Counted from the first letter of the stretch, positions 8,071 through 17,207 are shown. The stretch: DNA of 64,000 nt from Flammeovirga agarivorans (GCF_012641475.1 NZ_JABAIL010000002.1:693449-757448); one strand, 5' to 3'. The notes: generated from the sequence alone by a model not told the origin. A program made the numbers and translations.

Positions 8071-9438
8071 ATGATTTTTTTGAGACCGTTTATCAACTCA
8101 TACTTTATATTACCATTTGTCATCATCCTGACAACAATCACTTCTTTTGCACAAAGTGAGAAATACAAAGAACATTCTTTTAAAAGAAAAGTAGTGATTG
8201 TACTTGACCCCGGACATGGTGGTGAGGATGTTGGAAAACCCAAAAGCCGTCAGAGTACACACCTAAAGAACGAAGCTGACCTAAACTTAGATATCGCATT
8301 CCGACTTGGAGGATATTTAGAAGAAAGGGTCAAAAATGTTGAAGTCCTATACACTAGAAAAACGGACCGCACAGTAACTTTAGATGAAAGAGTTGACTAT
8401 GCAAATAGTGTTAATGCAGATTACTTTATCAGTATCCATTGTAACTCACTCCACAATAAAAGCTATCATGGTACTCAAGTACATATCCAAAGCAAGAAAT
8501 TCCCTACCTCCTATGGATTAGCTAAATCATTTGATTATCAATTTAAAAGAGCAGGTAGAACGAGTAGAGGTATAAAAGATCAAAACGATAGAGGCCATAA
8601 TTTGCAGGTTATTCAGTACACTGAAATGCCTGGCGTCTTAATCGAATGTGGTTTTATGAGCAACCCTAAGGAAGAATTATTCCTTAACTCTGGAAAAGGA
8701 CAAACATACATTGCATCAGCTTTATATAGAGCAATTAGAGACTTTGAAAACTCACCACACAAACCAGCTCCAGATAAGAGATATCCTTATTACAGAGTTC
8801 AAATAGGAACTACAACGAATAAAAAAGAGATTACCTATAAAAAGTATAAACGTCTAAATATGAAAATTGACCCATTAAAAGAAAATGGGAAATATAGTTT
8901 ATTGGTAGGTAGAGAATATGAAAAAAGGTATACAACCAAACTACTTGATGAAGTAAAAAAGAAAGGTTTTAAAGATGCTTATGTGAGAACATTTAATGCT
9001 CCAACTTCAAAACCACAGACCAAAACTACTCCTCCTCCCAAAAAAGTAGAAGTAGTTGAGCAAGCTACCCCAGTTGTTGTTGCTGCCAGCGACTCTACAA
9101 CAACTATACTGGCAAAAAAAACAGATTCATTGAGAGTAGTCAACGACTCGTTGGTATTTTATAGAATTCAGATTATGTCTTCCGATAGAAAATTGGACCT
9201 TAACAAAAGGGAATTCACTCAATTAGAAGAAGCAGTCTATCTATTCTATGATGACGACGACACTTCTAAAAATCCATATAAATATCAAGTTTTAGTGGGT
9301 AAGTATTATGTTAAGTCTCAGGCAGAAAAAGTAAAAGAGAAGGTAAGAAAAAAAGGATTCCCTGATGCCTTTATCGTTACTGTTCCAGAAAGTGAGGCAA
9401 GAGAATCCTTAGATCAATATATTCCGAAGAATAACTAA
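8071..9438 (+). CDS. N-acetylmuramoyl-L-alanine amidase (Amidase_3) with two C-terminal SPOR-like domains
   Basis: A signal peptide (to about residue 28) is followed by an AmiC-type catalytic domain, residues about 40-232. Its zinc ligands are visible as H49 (DPGHGG), E68 (NEADLN) and H123 (SIHCNS), with the catalytic Glu at E192 (IECGFMSN). It cuts the bond between muramic acid and the peptide stem during cell separation. After this come two related repeats, each starting YYRVQIG / FYRIQIM and ending with KKGF.DAYV / KKGFPDAFI. These read as SPOR domains that bind glycan strands lacking stem peptides at the division septum. A Pro/Lys linker (TKTTPPPKK) separates them. Its stop overlaps the stop of the convergent gene by four bases. 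Confidence 0.88.
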   Translation: MIFLRPFINSYFILPFVIILTTITSFAQSEKYKEHSFKRKVVIVLDPGHGGEDVGKPKSRQSTHLKNEADLNLDIAFRLGGYLEERVKNVEVLYTRKTDRTVTLDERVDYANSVNADYFISIHCNSLHNKSYHGTQVHIQSKKFPTSYGLAKSFDYQFKRAGRTSRGIKDQNDRGHNLQVIQYTEMPGVLIECGFMSNPKEELFLNSGKGQTYIASALYRAIRDFENSPHKPAPDKRYPYYRVQIGTTTNKKEITYKKYKRLNMKIDPLKENGKYSLLVGREYEKRYTTKLLDEVKKKGFKDAYVRTFNAPTSKPQTKTTPPPKKVEVVEQATPVVVAASDSTTTILAKKTDSLRVVNDSLVFYRIQIMSSDRKLDLNKREFTQLEEAVYLFYDDDDTSKNPYKYQVLVGKYYVKSQAEKVKEKVRKKGFPDAFIVTVPESEARESLDQYIPKNN

Positions 9439-9941
9439 ACAATAGATAATTCTTCAATTTCTTTATCGATTAGTGATGTTATTGTTTCATCTAACAAAAG
9501 GTCTAAGTCTTGTTCATTTCTTAGCATAACATCTAAAATATCCATAATAGCATCATCATGAACTTGATGTGCGTATGAGGATATAATTTGATAACCTACA
9601 ACATCGTTGGAATGTAATTGTTTGATTGTTGATAAAATGGCCATATCTGAAACATTTTCGTTGGTTGCTCTATCAATCACTTTATTCATTTCTTTGATCA
9701 ATCCTAGGCTACACTCACAAATATCTCCTACTTGGTTTTCTCCGATTTGAGCAAAAAGCTGGTCTAAAAATTCTAAATGTTTTTGGGCACTGTTTTCACA
9801 TGTTTCAATCACTCTTCTTAAAGTAATCGAATGTACTTTATCCTTGAGCTGGTGGTACACTTCTAGTTGTTGAGTTTCTGCATCATAGCGATCTTTCATT
9901 TGATGTATGAAAAGACCTCTTAAGTCTTCTAATGGTCTCAT
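9435..9941 (-). CDS. DUF892 (YciE/YciF-like) ferritin-fold protein
   Basis: A 168-residue, all-helical protein. It starts LEDLRGLFIHQMKDRYDAETQQL, the DUF892 pattern (L..LF...L.DlYdAE.QL), and has further acidic/His positions (KHLEFLDQLF, YAHQVHDDAIMD, NEQDLDLLLDE) in the spacing of a four-helix ferritin-like bundle. The family is found in stress-induced loci and its reaction is not established. CECS near the middle gives two Cys that could bind metal. The gene ends in a 4-bp overlap with the amidase stop (CTAA), so the two are convergent. Confidence 0.7.
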   Translation of the reverse strand: MRPLEDLRGLFIHQMKDRYDAETQQLEVYHQLKDKVHSITLRRVIETCENSAQKHLEFLDQLFAQIGENQVGDICECSLGLIKEMNKVIDRATNENVSDMAILSTIKQLHSNDVVGYQIISSYAHQVHDDAIMDILDVMLRNEQDLDLLLDETITSLIDKEIEELSIV

Positions 9942-10157
9942 AACATTTTCATTTAAGGGTATAAAAATTTACATAACTCGCCTATTTACAATTCATTATA
10001 AATATACAAGTGTATTTTATACAAGTCAAATTCATCAATATCTAGAACACTACCAATGACGACAATCATGTAAAAAAACTCTAGTTATCATACTTTCTCA
10101 AGGTCAGAATGAAGAAATTTGCTGTAGAAATATGAAAAGAGAAAAGTAACTATATAT

Positions 10158-10186
10158 AAAGAGCGACCTCAAAGAAGTCGCTCTTT
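10158..10186 (-). terminator. Terminator downstream of the DUF4251 gene
   Basis: AAAGAGCGAC (10158-10167) and GTCGCTCTTT (10177-10186) form a 10-bp stem with a 9-base loop. On the minus strand only a short T-run follows (CTTTATATATAG), so termination may be partial. Confidence 0.6.
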
Positions 10187-10219
10187 TATTTTACATCATC
10201 TACTACACATAATTTAAAC

Positions 10220-10834
10220 TTAAAACAATTTCATGCCTTCGTAAACTGTAGAATGGTTTGTTGGCTTAACAACACCTCTAAAGTTTAACTCAATATTTTC
10301 TGTTTGGGCTCTGACTTTAACATTAGCATAATTACCAGCTCCATCGACACTGAATTGCATATTTGCTAACATAAGTGGTCCCATAACGTTGAATTTTACT
10401 GTCTTTCTACCGTTTTTTTCTTCAATGACTTGATAATCTGAAATTTTACCTTCCATGGTAATACCTCCTACTCCATTCAACCCTACAACACCATCGAAGC
10501 CTAATTGGAAAACGGCAACATCACCTGATACTTTTACAAAGTTGATATTACTAGAAACATTTTCTGTATGACCATATCTATCATACACCTGAGTAGCTTC
10601 TAATACAAAAGCTTGACTATCTATTCCTGACACGGCTTGTTCATGTAAGATTCTTTCATAGATTTCAGCCTGTCTTTTCTTTTCTTCTTTAGCTTTCTGT
10701 CTTGCTAATTTTTTTTGAACTCTAATTTCTTTCTTTGAGAGTGTTTTATTTATATCGAGAGTATCTTGTGCAGTTACTGCTAATGAAAAGAATAAAGTAA
10801 AAACTGCCACGAAGATTTTGATTATATTTTTCAT
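10220..10834 (-). CDS. DUF4251-type exported protein
   Basis: A 204-residue protein with a signal peptide (to ...LAVTAQD) and a highly charged Lys/Arg/Glu helix (residues about 33-62). A beta-rich domain follows, containing FVLEATQVYDRYGH, SSNINFVKVSGDVAVFQLGF and GGITMEGKISDYQV. That layout matches the Bacteroidetes DUF4251 family, of unknown function. It is expected in the periplasm. It stands alone between a terminator and a divergent phosphoesterase gene. Confidence 0.65.
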   Translation of the reverse strand: MKNIIKIFVAVFTLFFSLAVTAQDTLDINKTLSKKEIRVQKKLARQKAKEEKKRQAEIYERILHEQAVSGIDSQAFVLEATQVYDRYGHTENVSSNINFVKVSGDVAVFQLGFDGVVGLNGVGGITMEGKISDYQVIEEKNGRKTVKFNVMGPLMLANMQFSVDGAGNYANVKVRAQTENIELNFRGVVKPTNHSTVYEGMKLF

Positions 10835-10963
10835 AGTAATTCAATTTTTGCGAGCTTGCTAAAAAACAAACTCTAGGTTATTACTTTATTTCGAATACAA
10901 TTAACTGAACGTTCGAATAGTCTTTAGAGTTGGCAATATTTACATTTATTATTAATCGATTGA

Positions 10964-11470
10964 ATGATACAAGTAGGAATAATATCTGATACACATAGTT
11001 ATATTGATGACCGCATTATTGAACATCTAAAAGATTGTGATGAGATATGGCATGCAGGTGATATAGGTACTGAAGAAGTGATGAGTGCATTAAAAGCAAT
11101 TGCACCAGTAAGAGCTGTTTATGGGAATATTGATAATGGAAAACTTCGAATGGAGTATCCTGAGGAACAAATATTCACACTGGAAGGTTTAAAAATCTAT
11201 ATGATACATATTGGAGGATACCCACCTCGATATACCACAAAGTTAAAAAAGAGATTAAACGAAGTTAATCCTAATATTTTTATCTGTGGGCATTCACACA
11301 TTCTCAAGGTTATACCAGATCAAAAAAGAAATTTACTTCATATTAATCCTGGAGCAGCAGGGAGGCATGGGTTCCATCATCAAAGAACAATTATTAAAAT
11401 GGTATTGGATGATGGAAAACCCAAAGACCTAAAAGTTGTTGAGCTAGGTAAAAGAGCTTCAATTGATTAA
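10964..11470 (+). CDS. YfcE/MJ0936-type metallophosphoesterase
   Basis: A 168-residue calcineurin-like phosphoesterase. Metal ligands in the family order are D9 and H11 (ISDTH), D33 (HAGDIG), N55 (GNIDN), H82 (MIHIGG), and H110/H112 (GHSH). The small size and GNxD plus GHSH layout fit the YfcE / MJ0936 phosphodiesterase group, which hydrolyses model phosphodiesters and possibly cyclic nucleotides; the natural substrate is unknown. Cytoplasmic, no signal peptide. Confidence 0.88.
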   Translation: MIQVGIISDTHSYIDDRIIEHLKDCDEIWHAGDIGTEEVMSALKAIAPVRAVYGNIDNGKLRMEYPEEQIFTLEGLKIYMIHIGGYPPRYTTKLKKRLNEVNPNIFICGHSHILKVIPDQKRNLLHINPGAAGRHGFHHQRTIIKMVLDDGKPKDLKVVELGKRASID

Positions 11471-11530
11471 TGTTATTTAATAAAGCAATGACAATAATCA
11501 ACAAAAACTAAATCTACATCATCAAGTCAT

Positions 11531-11680
11531 GTGTGCATTTTACGCTTAATTTGTACTTGAAAGTTATGAGATGAGATAATGCTAGCAAACTGAACGAATT
11601 TTGAAATAAAATTATCAGTTTCTAAAAGCGTGACACAGACAGGCATAGAACGGGAAAAGTGTTCTATGCCTGTTTTTTTA
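11531..11680 (+). ncRNA. Candidate structured small RNA (or structured 3' UTR)
   Basis: This gene-free stretch between the phosphoesterase and chrA contains nested inverted repeats. An outer pair is ACGCTT (11542-11547) with AAGCGT (11626-11631), possibly extended by GTGT/ACAC. Inside it lies a long hairpin, AAACTGA (11587-11593) with TCAGTTT (11615-11621) enclosing AATTTT/AAAATT and a 5-base loop. A strong terminator follows at 11639. The shape, long arms with unpaired bulges ended by a terminator, recalls 6S-like RNAs, but I see no conserved 6S sequence. It may instead be the 3' UTR of the upstream gene. Confidence 0.3.
11639..11679 (+). terminator. Strong intrinsic terminator
   Basis: ACAGGCATAGAAC (11639-11651) and GTTCTATGCCTGT (11661-11673) form a perfect 13-bp stem, followed by TTTTTT. 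It is about 170 bp beyond the phosphoesterase stop, farther than usual for a 3' end. Confidence 0.9.
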
Positions 11681-11741
11681 TATCGTATATTTCTTCAGTG
11701 ATTTTTTTCAAATGTCCAACACTACTTTATTCTCTTTACCC

Positions 11742-11749
11742 TAATTTTG
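11742..11749 (+). promoter_or_regulatory. Predicted -7 promoter box for chrA
   Basis: TAATTTTG matches TAnnTTTG and lies after the strong terminator and 36 bp before the ATG at 11786. It argues against translation starting at 11747. Confidence 0.5.
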
Positions 11750-11785
11750 CATTACAAACTAATTAACGATAATTCATTAACGATC

Positions 11786-12913
11786 ATGAATCAATTAAAT
11801 AAACTCAGTGAAGTTGCTGCTGTTATGTTTAAACTTGGCTGTTTTGCATTTGGAGGCCCTGCTGCTCACATTGCCATGTTAGAAGAAGAAATTGTTGAAA
11901 AAAGAAAGTGGATTACCCAAGAACATTTTTTAGATTTAATAGGTGCAACCAATCTTATTCCTGGTCCTAATTCTACTGAAATGGTAATGCATGCTGGCCA
12001 TGAAAGAGCTGGTATTTTAGGGCTAATTGTTGCTGGCTTATGTTTTATTTTCCCTGCAGTAGTAATTACTGGTTTTCTAGGTTTTTTGTATGTCGAATAT
12101 GGACAAACTCCTAATATCGCTCCATTTATACTAGGCATTAAACCAGCTGTGCTTTCCGTAATTATTGCTGCAATATTCAAACTAGGCAAGAAAGCAATCA
12201 AGACAAAAGAATTAGGGTTCATAGGAGCAATCACATTAATATTAAGTTTACTCGGTGTGGATGAAATTATTTCTTTGTTGGGAACAGGGTTATTAGGCAT
12301 CATCTATTTCTCATTCAAAGAAAAGAAGAAGATAAAACAATCATTTCAACCTTTATTACTTTCATCAATTTCACTTCCTACAATACAAACTATATCAGGT
12401 TCAACCATTTTCTTCAAGTTTTTAAAAGTAGGAACAGTTCTCTACGGAAGTGGGTATGTTCTTTTTGCTTATTTAGATGCCGAATTAGTACAACAAGGCT
12501 TCTTAAGTCAACAAGAATTAATGGATGCTATTGCAATGGGACAATTTACACCAGGTCCTGTTTTATCTACTGCTACTTTTATTGGGTATCAACTTGGAGG
12601 ATTTCAGGGAGCTATTTTAGCAACCTTAGGCATTTTTACTCCTTCATTTATTTTAGTGATCGCCTTAAATCCGTTAATACCTAAATTAAGAAATAATAAA
12701 AAGGTAGGATATTTCTTGGACAGCGTAAATGTTGCTGCTGTTGCTTTAATGATTAGTGTATTACTTTCCATGTGTAAAGCATCATTGGTAGATTGGCAAA
12801 GTATAATTATAGCATGTCTCAGTTTATTTGTCACTTTCAAAGTAAAAAAAGCAAACGCAATGCATGTGATACTTGGTGGGGCTGTTTTAGGATATTTACT
12901 TCAGCTTATATAA
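11786..12913 (+). CDS. chrA: Chromate/anion transporter ChrA (two-domain CHR family)
   Basis: From ATG 11786 the protein has 375 residues, with two homologous hydrophobic halves. The first carries FKLGCFAFGGPAAHIAMLEEE and GATNLIPGPNSTEM, and the second carries FLKVGTVLYGSGYV and AIAMGQFTPGPVLSTATFIGY. The paired FGG/YGSG and PGP motifs are the CHR family signature. Family members export chromate with a proton or sulfate coupling; other anions are possible in an organism without chromate stress. The longer frame from 11747 is rejected because a -7-like box overlaps it. Single-gene unit closed by its own terminator. Confidence 0.88.
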   Translation: MNQLNKLSEVAAVMFKLGCFAFGGPAAHIAMLEEEIVEKRKWITQEHFLDLIGATNLIPGPNSTEMVMHAGHERAGILGLIVAGLCFIFPAVVITGFLGFLYVEYGQTPNIAPFILGIKPAVLSVIIAAIFKLGKKAIKTKELGFIGAITLILSLLGVDEIISLLGTGLLGIIYFSFKEKKKIKQSFQPLLLSSISLPTIQTISGSTIFFKFLKVGTVLYGSGYVLFAYLDAELVQQGFLSQQELMDAIAMGQFTPGPVLSTATFIGYQLGGFQGAILATLGIFTPSFILVIALNPLIPKLRNNKKVGYFLDSVNVAAVALMISVLLSMCKASLVDWQSIIIACLSLFVTFKVKKANAMHVILGGAVLGYLLQLI

Positions 12914-12924
12914 AAAGATATAGA

Positions 12925-12955
12925 GAAGCACTTTTCCAAAAGAAGTGCTTTTTTT
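12925..12955 (+). terminator. Terminator after chrA
   Basis: AAGCACTT and AAGTGCTT form the stem at 12926-12950, followed by a T-run to 12955. Confidence 0.85.
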
Positions 12956-13032
12956 ATTATCTAAATATAAATTATTGTAATTTCGAACTAACTAATTTTT
13001 TCAACTAAATACTCAATAGATTTTCATCGTTT

Positions 13033-14922
13033 ATGTGTGGAATTACCGGACTGTATGCGTTTAATGAAATAGGTCGAATGCAAGCGATTCACCTTCACAA
13101 AGCCAATGAAAGCATTGCACATCGAGGACCAAATGCATCAGGGATATACAATAGTCATTTTGCACATTTAGGTCATAGAAGGTTATCCATTATCGATTTA
13201 TCTGAAGGAGCAAATCAGCCAATGCACAGTACCTCAAAAAGGTATTCTATTGTATTCAATGGAGAAATCTATAATTACAAAAGCATTCGTCAAAAATTAG
13301 AATTAAAGGGCGTTCAGTTCACTACTACATCAGATACAGAAGTTCTATTAGAAGCATACATTCATTTTGGTGTAAAATGTTTGGATATGCTTCATGGATT
13401 TTTTGCATTCGCTATTTACGATAATGAAAACGACAGTTTACTAATTGCTAGAGACCGATTAGGTATAAAACCACTTTTATATGCTGTTGATGAAGATAAA
13501 GTAGTATTTGGCAGTGAAATGAATGCCTTACGTCAATTTGGAATAGAAAAAGAGATCGATCCTACATCTATCTATCAATTATTACAATTGACGTATATTC
13601 CTACTCCCGATTCTATTTACAAAGGGATTAAAAAGCTACCACAGGGGCATTATATCTTTATCAAGAATAAGAATGTTGAAATAAAACAATACTATTCGAT
13701 AGAGGAAAAAATAACGACACCATTAAATATTTCATATGATGCTGCACAAAAAGAGTTGCTTCGTCTTATGGATCAATCAATACAAGAACGAATGGTGTCA
13801 GATGTTCCATTAGGTGCATTTTTAAGTGGTGGTATAGACTCCTCTGCAGTTGTTGCTTTAGCATCAAAATATACTGATCAGCTTCAAACTTTTTCGATAG
13901 GCTATAAAGATGAACCTCTTTTTGATGAGACATATTACGCAGAACTAGTTGCAAAAAAATACAAAACTCAACATACTGCCTTCAAATTAACTCAAGATGA
14001 TTTCTATAATCACTTGTTTGGAATGTTGGATCATTATGGTGAACCTTTTGCTGATGCCTCCGCATTAGCCGTAAATATACTTTGTAGAGAAACGAAGAAA
14101 AACGTTACAGTTGCATTGTCTGGTGATGGTGCCGACGAGATGTTTGCCGGGTACAATAAACATTTAGGAGAATGGAAATCTCGACAAGGAGGAACACTAG
14201 CGACTGTAATATCTTCACTTTTACCTATTCTAAAACAACTTCCAAATAGTAGGAATTCAGTTTTAGGAAATAAAGTAAGACAAGCTATAAAATTTGGTGA
14301 TGGACTTAAGTTATCACCCCAAGAAAGGTATTGGTTTCAATGCTGCTGGAGAGATACTCCTACTACAAACTCAATCCTTTCTGATACTTTTCTAAATTCT
14401 GTAGATCAAGAAGCCTTTTTATCTAGAAAAAATACTATTACACAATCAATCACAGGAGATGGAATTAATGATGTTTTATTAGCCGATATCCAAGGACTAC
14501 TTGTCAACGATATGTTACATAAAGTAGACTCTATGTCTATGTATCATAGCCTTGAAGTAAGAGTTCCTTTCTTAGATCACAATGTCGTTGAATTTGCGAT
14601 GAAGTTACCAGCTGAATACAAAATCAACGGACAAATGAAAAAGCGAATATTACAAGACTCCTTCAGGGATTTATTACCTGAAGAACTTTATAAAAGGCCT
14701 AAACATGGCTTTGAAGTACCTTTAATGAAAGGTTATAAAACTGCCTTGAGATCTTGGGTGAATGAAATGTTGGATGATGATTTTGTGAGGGAGCAGAACA
14801 TTTTTAATCCAATTTACGTTCAACAATTAAAGAATATGATTTTCAATTCAAGTAATTATGACCAAAACCAAGTTTGGAGTATTTTAGTATTGCAACATTG
14901 GTGGAAAAAATATAATCCATAG
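13033..14922 (+). CDS. asnB: Asparagine synthase (glutamine-hydrolysing) AsnB
   Basis: A 629-residue class II amidotransferase. Met-Cys at the N-terminus (MCGITGLYAF) supplies the glutaminase nucleophile Cys2 once Met is removed. Then come the glutamine-binding HRGPNASG, GHRRLSIIDLS and FNGEIYNY segments, and in the C-terminal half the ATP-pyrophosphatase loop SGGIDSSAV and the ALSGDGADEMFAGY motif. It converts Asp, ATP and Gln to Asn. The lengthy C-terminal half is typical of the amidotransferase-1/exosortase-type AsnB proteins, some of which modify cell-wall or polysaccharide precursors, so an envelope role is not excluded. Monocistronic. Confidence 0.9.
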   Translation: MCGITGLYAFNEIGRMQAIHLHKANESIAHRGPNASGIYNSHFAHLGHRRLSIIDLSEGANQPMHSTSKRYSIVFNGEIYNYKSIRQKLELKGVQFTTTSDTEVLLEAYIHFGVKCLDMLHGFFAFAIYDNENDSLLIARDRLGIKPLLYAVDEDKVVFGSEMNALRQFGIEKEIDPTSIYQLLQLTYIPTPDSIYKGIKKLPQGHYIFIKNKNVEIKQYYSIEEKITTPLNISYDAAQKELLRLMDQSIQERMVSDVPLGAFLSGGIDSSAVVALASKYTDQLQTFSIGYKDEPLFDETYYAELVAKKYKTQHTAFKLTQDDFYNHLFGMLDHYGEPFADASALAVNILCRETKKNVTVALSGDGADEMFAGYNKHLGEWKSRQGGTLATVISSLLPILKQLPNSRNSVLGNKVRQAIKFGDGLKLSPQERYWFQCCWRDTPTTNSILSDTFLNSVDQEAFLSRKNTITQSITGDGINDVLLADIQGLLVNDMLHKVDSMSMYHSLEVRVPFLDHNVVEFAMKLPAEYKINGQMKKRILQDSFRDLLPEELYKRPKHGFEVPLMKGYKTALRSWVNEMLDDDFVREQNIFNPIYVQQLKNMIFNSSNYDQNQVWSILVLQHWWKKYNP

Positions 14923-15172
14923 CATTCAATGCAATTATTTTATCTTTTTATCGAAAAAATTACTTTTTTTTGATTAATATAATGATATTAATGGTCAAGC
15001 GTACTTTGTTATTCTAACAATTACCCGTTAAACAAGTGTACACTTAATCAAAAGCATATACAAAGTATCTAGTTAGAGCCTAATATTTTGATCGCTTTTA
15101 GCTCTAAATGTTTAATTTTTTAATCTAATTAGGATTTATCCTTTTTGTTACCAACTACAAATTTTTTAGAAG

Positions 15173-15967
15173 GTGCGCATAAGAATAATCTTCAATCTCA
15201 GAAATAAGGGTGCAATATTACCCTTTCATCACCAAAAACTTGTTCAAAACATGCTTAGAATAGTATGTGCTGACAATGAGTTATTTGAGTCCTCGAATTT
15301 CACTTTTTCTGGTCTTAAAGGTCAGACTAAAGTAGGTCGTGAAGGATTACATTATTTTTCAAAAAAAGCAACCATCGTTTTAACGAGTCCTAGTAAAACT
15401 TTCATAGATAGAGTAGTTCAAGGTCTTTTTCAAGAATCACATATTTTGTTAGGCAATTTAATGCTCCAAGCAGATTCTGTAGAAATTGAAGATGCCCCTA
15501 CATTCAAAGAATCTATGAAGTATTTATGTATTTCACCCATTGTACCTTTTCACCAAATAGAAGGCTTGAACAATAAAATGTTCGTCAATCCAATGAGTGA
15601 TGACTTCTCTGATATGCTTTACGATTCTACAATGTTTAGAATGGAAAAATCTGGAAAATATACTACAGAACAGATTTCTTCATTTTTCCGTTTTCAGGTA
15701 ATTCCTGATGAACAGTATTTGGCTAGAATTAATCGTATGGACAAGAAGTTTGCCCGTATTTACTCTGTTATTAAAGGTGGTGAAATCTTTGAAGCAAGAG
15801 GCTACACACTTCCTTTTGAAGTATTAGCTGCTCCAGAAGTACAAGAGTTTATCTATAACAATGGTTTTGGAGAATTAACTACCCATGGTTTTGGTATGTT
15901 AGACATCCCTAACTTCAACCCAGGTAAACAACCATACATTTTTGACGAAGAAACACAACAACCCTAA
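15173..15967 (+). CDS. cas6: Solitary Cas6-family RNA endonuclease homologue
   Basis: A 264-residue protein with the Cas6 layout of two ferredoxin-like (RAMP) folds. The N-terminus is MRIRIIFNL, then FTFSGLKG (residues 43-50), CISPIV (119-124), the NPMSDDFSDMLY segment, and the C-terminal glycine-rich loop GFGELTTHGFGML (231-243), the hallmark G-loop of the family. Cas6 cuts CRISPR precursor RNA. The usual active-site His, which sits between the first helix and the FTFS strand, is not seen: that region reads VCADNELFESS. H19 and H20 lie in the first helix. There is no CRISPR array and no other cas gene in the window. The start is GTG at 15173. Its stop overlaps that of the convergent M50 gene by four bases. 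Confidence 0.8.
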   Translation: MRIRIIFNLRNKGAILPFHHQKLVQNMLRIVCADNELFESSNFTFSGLKGQTKVGREGLHYFSKKATIVLTSPSKTFIDRVVQGLFQESHILLGNLMLQADSVEIEDAPTFKESMKYLCISPIVPFHQIEGLNNKMFVNPMSDDFSDMLYDSTMFRMEKSGKYTTEQISSFFRFQVIPDEQYLARINRMDKKFARIYSVIKGGEIFEARGYTLPFEVLAAPEVQEFIYNNGFGELTTHGFGMLDIPNFNPGKQPYIFDEETQQP

Positions 15968-17157
15968 TTAATAATAAAAGGGGTTGGAGTAAAACATAAT
16001 ATAAATATGATCAAGGTGATGATGCCGAAAAATTTACGTTTGGTATCAACACCTTTTTCATTTATTGCAGGTGGATGATGTAAACCTAGGAATCTAGAAA
16101 GAATAAATACCCAAAATAACCATCCCTCATAGCCTACTACATCAGGATAAATCGTAGTGATTACAAATTGCAATGTAAATATTGACATCGCATACAGAGC
16201 TATTGTTATTTTATCTTTGAATAGTTTCATCGAAACCAAATACAAATAAATCACATAAAAAGGAGCATAGGTAATTAATATTTCATTGCTATCTATCGCA
16301 GAAAATAAACCTAAACCTCCCCAAAACAGCAATGCCGCAAAAGTATAAGGTAAGATCTTATTGAACCATTTTCTTCCTATGATACTATATAAAGCATGCC
16401 CACCATCTAACTGACCAAATGGCATTAGATTTAATGCAGTAAAGAAACAAGCAAGTAACCCTGAAAATAAAAAAGGGTAATGCATTAATTCATGTCCATT
16501 AGGTACTAAACTTGGGTCCGGAGCAACATAATAAGTGAAAAACTGAAATAATAGGTTCGTTCCAATAGTTAAATTTTCTCCTTCATTTAAATTCTCGTAG
16601 GCATATTTTGCATAGTCTAATCCCCATTGTTGATATTCAGGGTGAATCTGAAAGATATATTCTGGAGGAGGAAGGTGAGTAAAACCATAAAATAAGACGA
16701 CTAAAGCTGCCAAAAAGCCTGCAATAGGGCCAGATACTCCAACGTCAAAGAACTCCTTTCTTGATTTTAACCGACTCTTGATACTAATAAATGCACCAAA
16801 TGTACCTAAAGAAGGACCTAAACTTAAAAACCATACTGGAAGAAAATAAGGAAGTGTCACTTTTAATTTGTAATACTTTGCTGTAAAGTAATGTCCAAAT
16901 TCATGGATCGTGAGTATACCTACAAATGGAATCGAGTACATTAAAGACCCTTTCCATTCTTCGGGTGTTAACTCAGAAAATAACACCGATTTACCGTAGA
17001 TCCATTCAGCTCCTGCAAAAGTAGTTGCCATCACTGTTAAGATAAATAACAATAGGTGTTTCCACCAGACCATTCCAACTGTTTTTTTCTTTTGTGGTGC
17101 TTTTGACTTATTGATATTATTATTCTGATCGATAATAGATCTATTATTTTCCTCCAT
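15964..17157 (-). CDS. Site-2-protease-type (M50) intramembrane metalloprotease
   Basis: A 397-residue membrane protein with a charged cytoplasmic N-terminus and several TM segments. The zinc-binding HEFGH (H85-E86-F87-G88-H89) and the distant third ligand in MPFGQLDGGH (D251) are the two signatures of family M50. There is no PDZ domain, unlike RseP, so it belongs to the compact group of S2P homologues. It probably cleaves membrane-anchored regulators within the bilayer; the substrate is unknown. It is convergent with the cas6 homologue and divergent from the pseudouridine synthase gene. Confidence 0.85.
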   Translation of the reverse strand: MEENNRSIIDQNNNINKSKAPQKKKTVGMVWWKHLLLFILTVMATTFAGAEWIYGKSVLFSELTPEEWKGSLMYSIPFVGILTIHEFGHYFTAKYYKLKVTLPYFLPVWFLSLGPSLGTFGAFISIKSRLKSRKEFFDVGVSGPIAGFLAALVVLFYGFTHLPPPEYIFQIHPEYQQWGLDYAKYAYENLNEGENLTIGTNLLFQFFTYYVAPDPSLVPNGHELMHYPFLFSGLLACFFTALNLMPFGQLDGGHALYSIIGRKWFNKILPYTFAALLFWGGLGLFSAIDSNEILITYAPFYVIYLYLVSMKLFKDKITIALYAMSIFTLQFVITTIYPDVVGYEGWLFWVFILSRFLGLHHPPAINEKGVDTKRKFFGIITLIIFILCFTPTPFIIN

Positions 17158-17174
17158 ATTTCAATTCTAAAAAT

Positions 17175-17182
17175 TAGCTTTG
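17175..17182 (+). promoter_or_regulatory. Predicted -7 promoter box for the pseudouridine synthase gene
   Basis: TAGCTTTG fits TAnnTTTG, 25 bp before the ATG at 17208, the same spacing as in front of clpS. Confidence 0.5.
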
Positions 17183-17207
17183 CAAGTTAGCATTTTAAAA
17201 TAAAGTT

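Noticed and set aside
14923-15172. Possible CRISPR array beside the cas6 homologue
   Set aside because: No regularly spaced repeats on either strand; only a 7-bp inverted repeat (15073-15079 with 15101-15107) that is not repeated elsewhere nearby.
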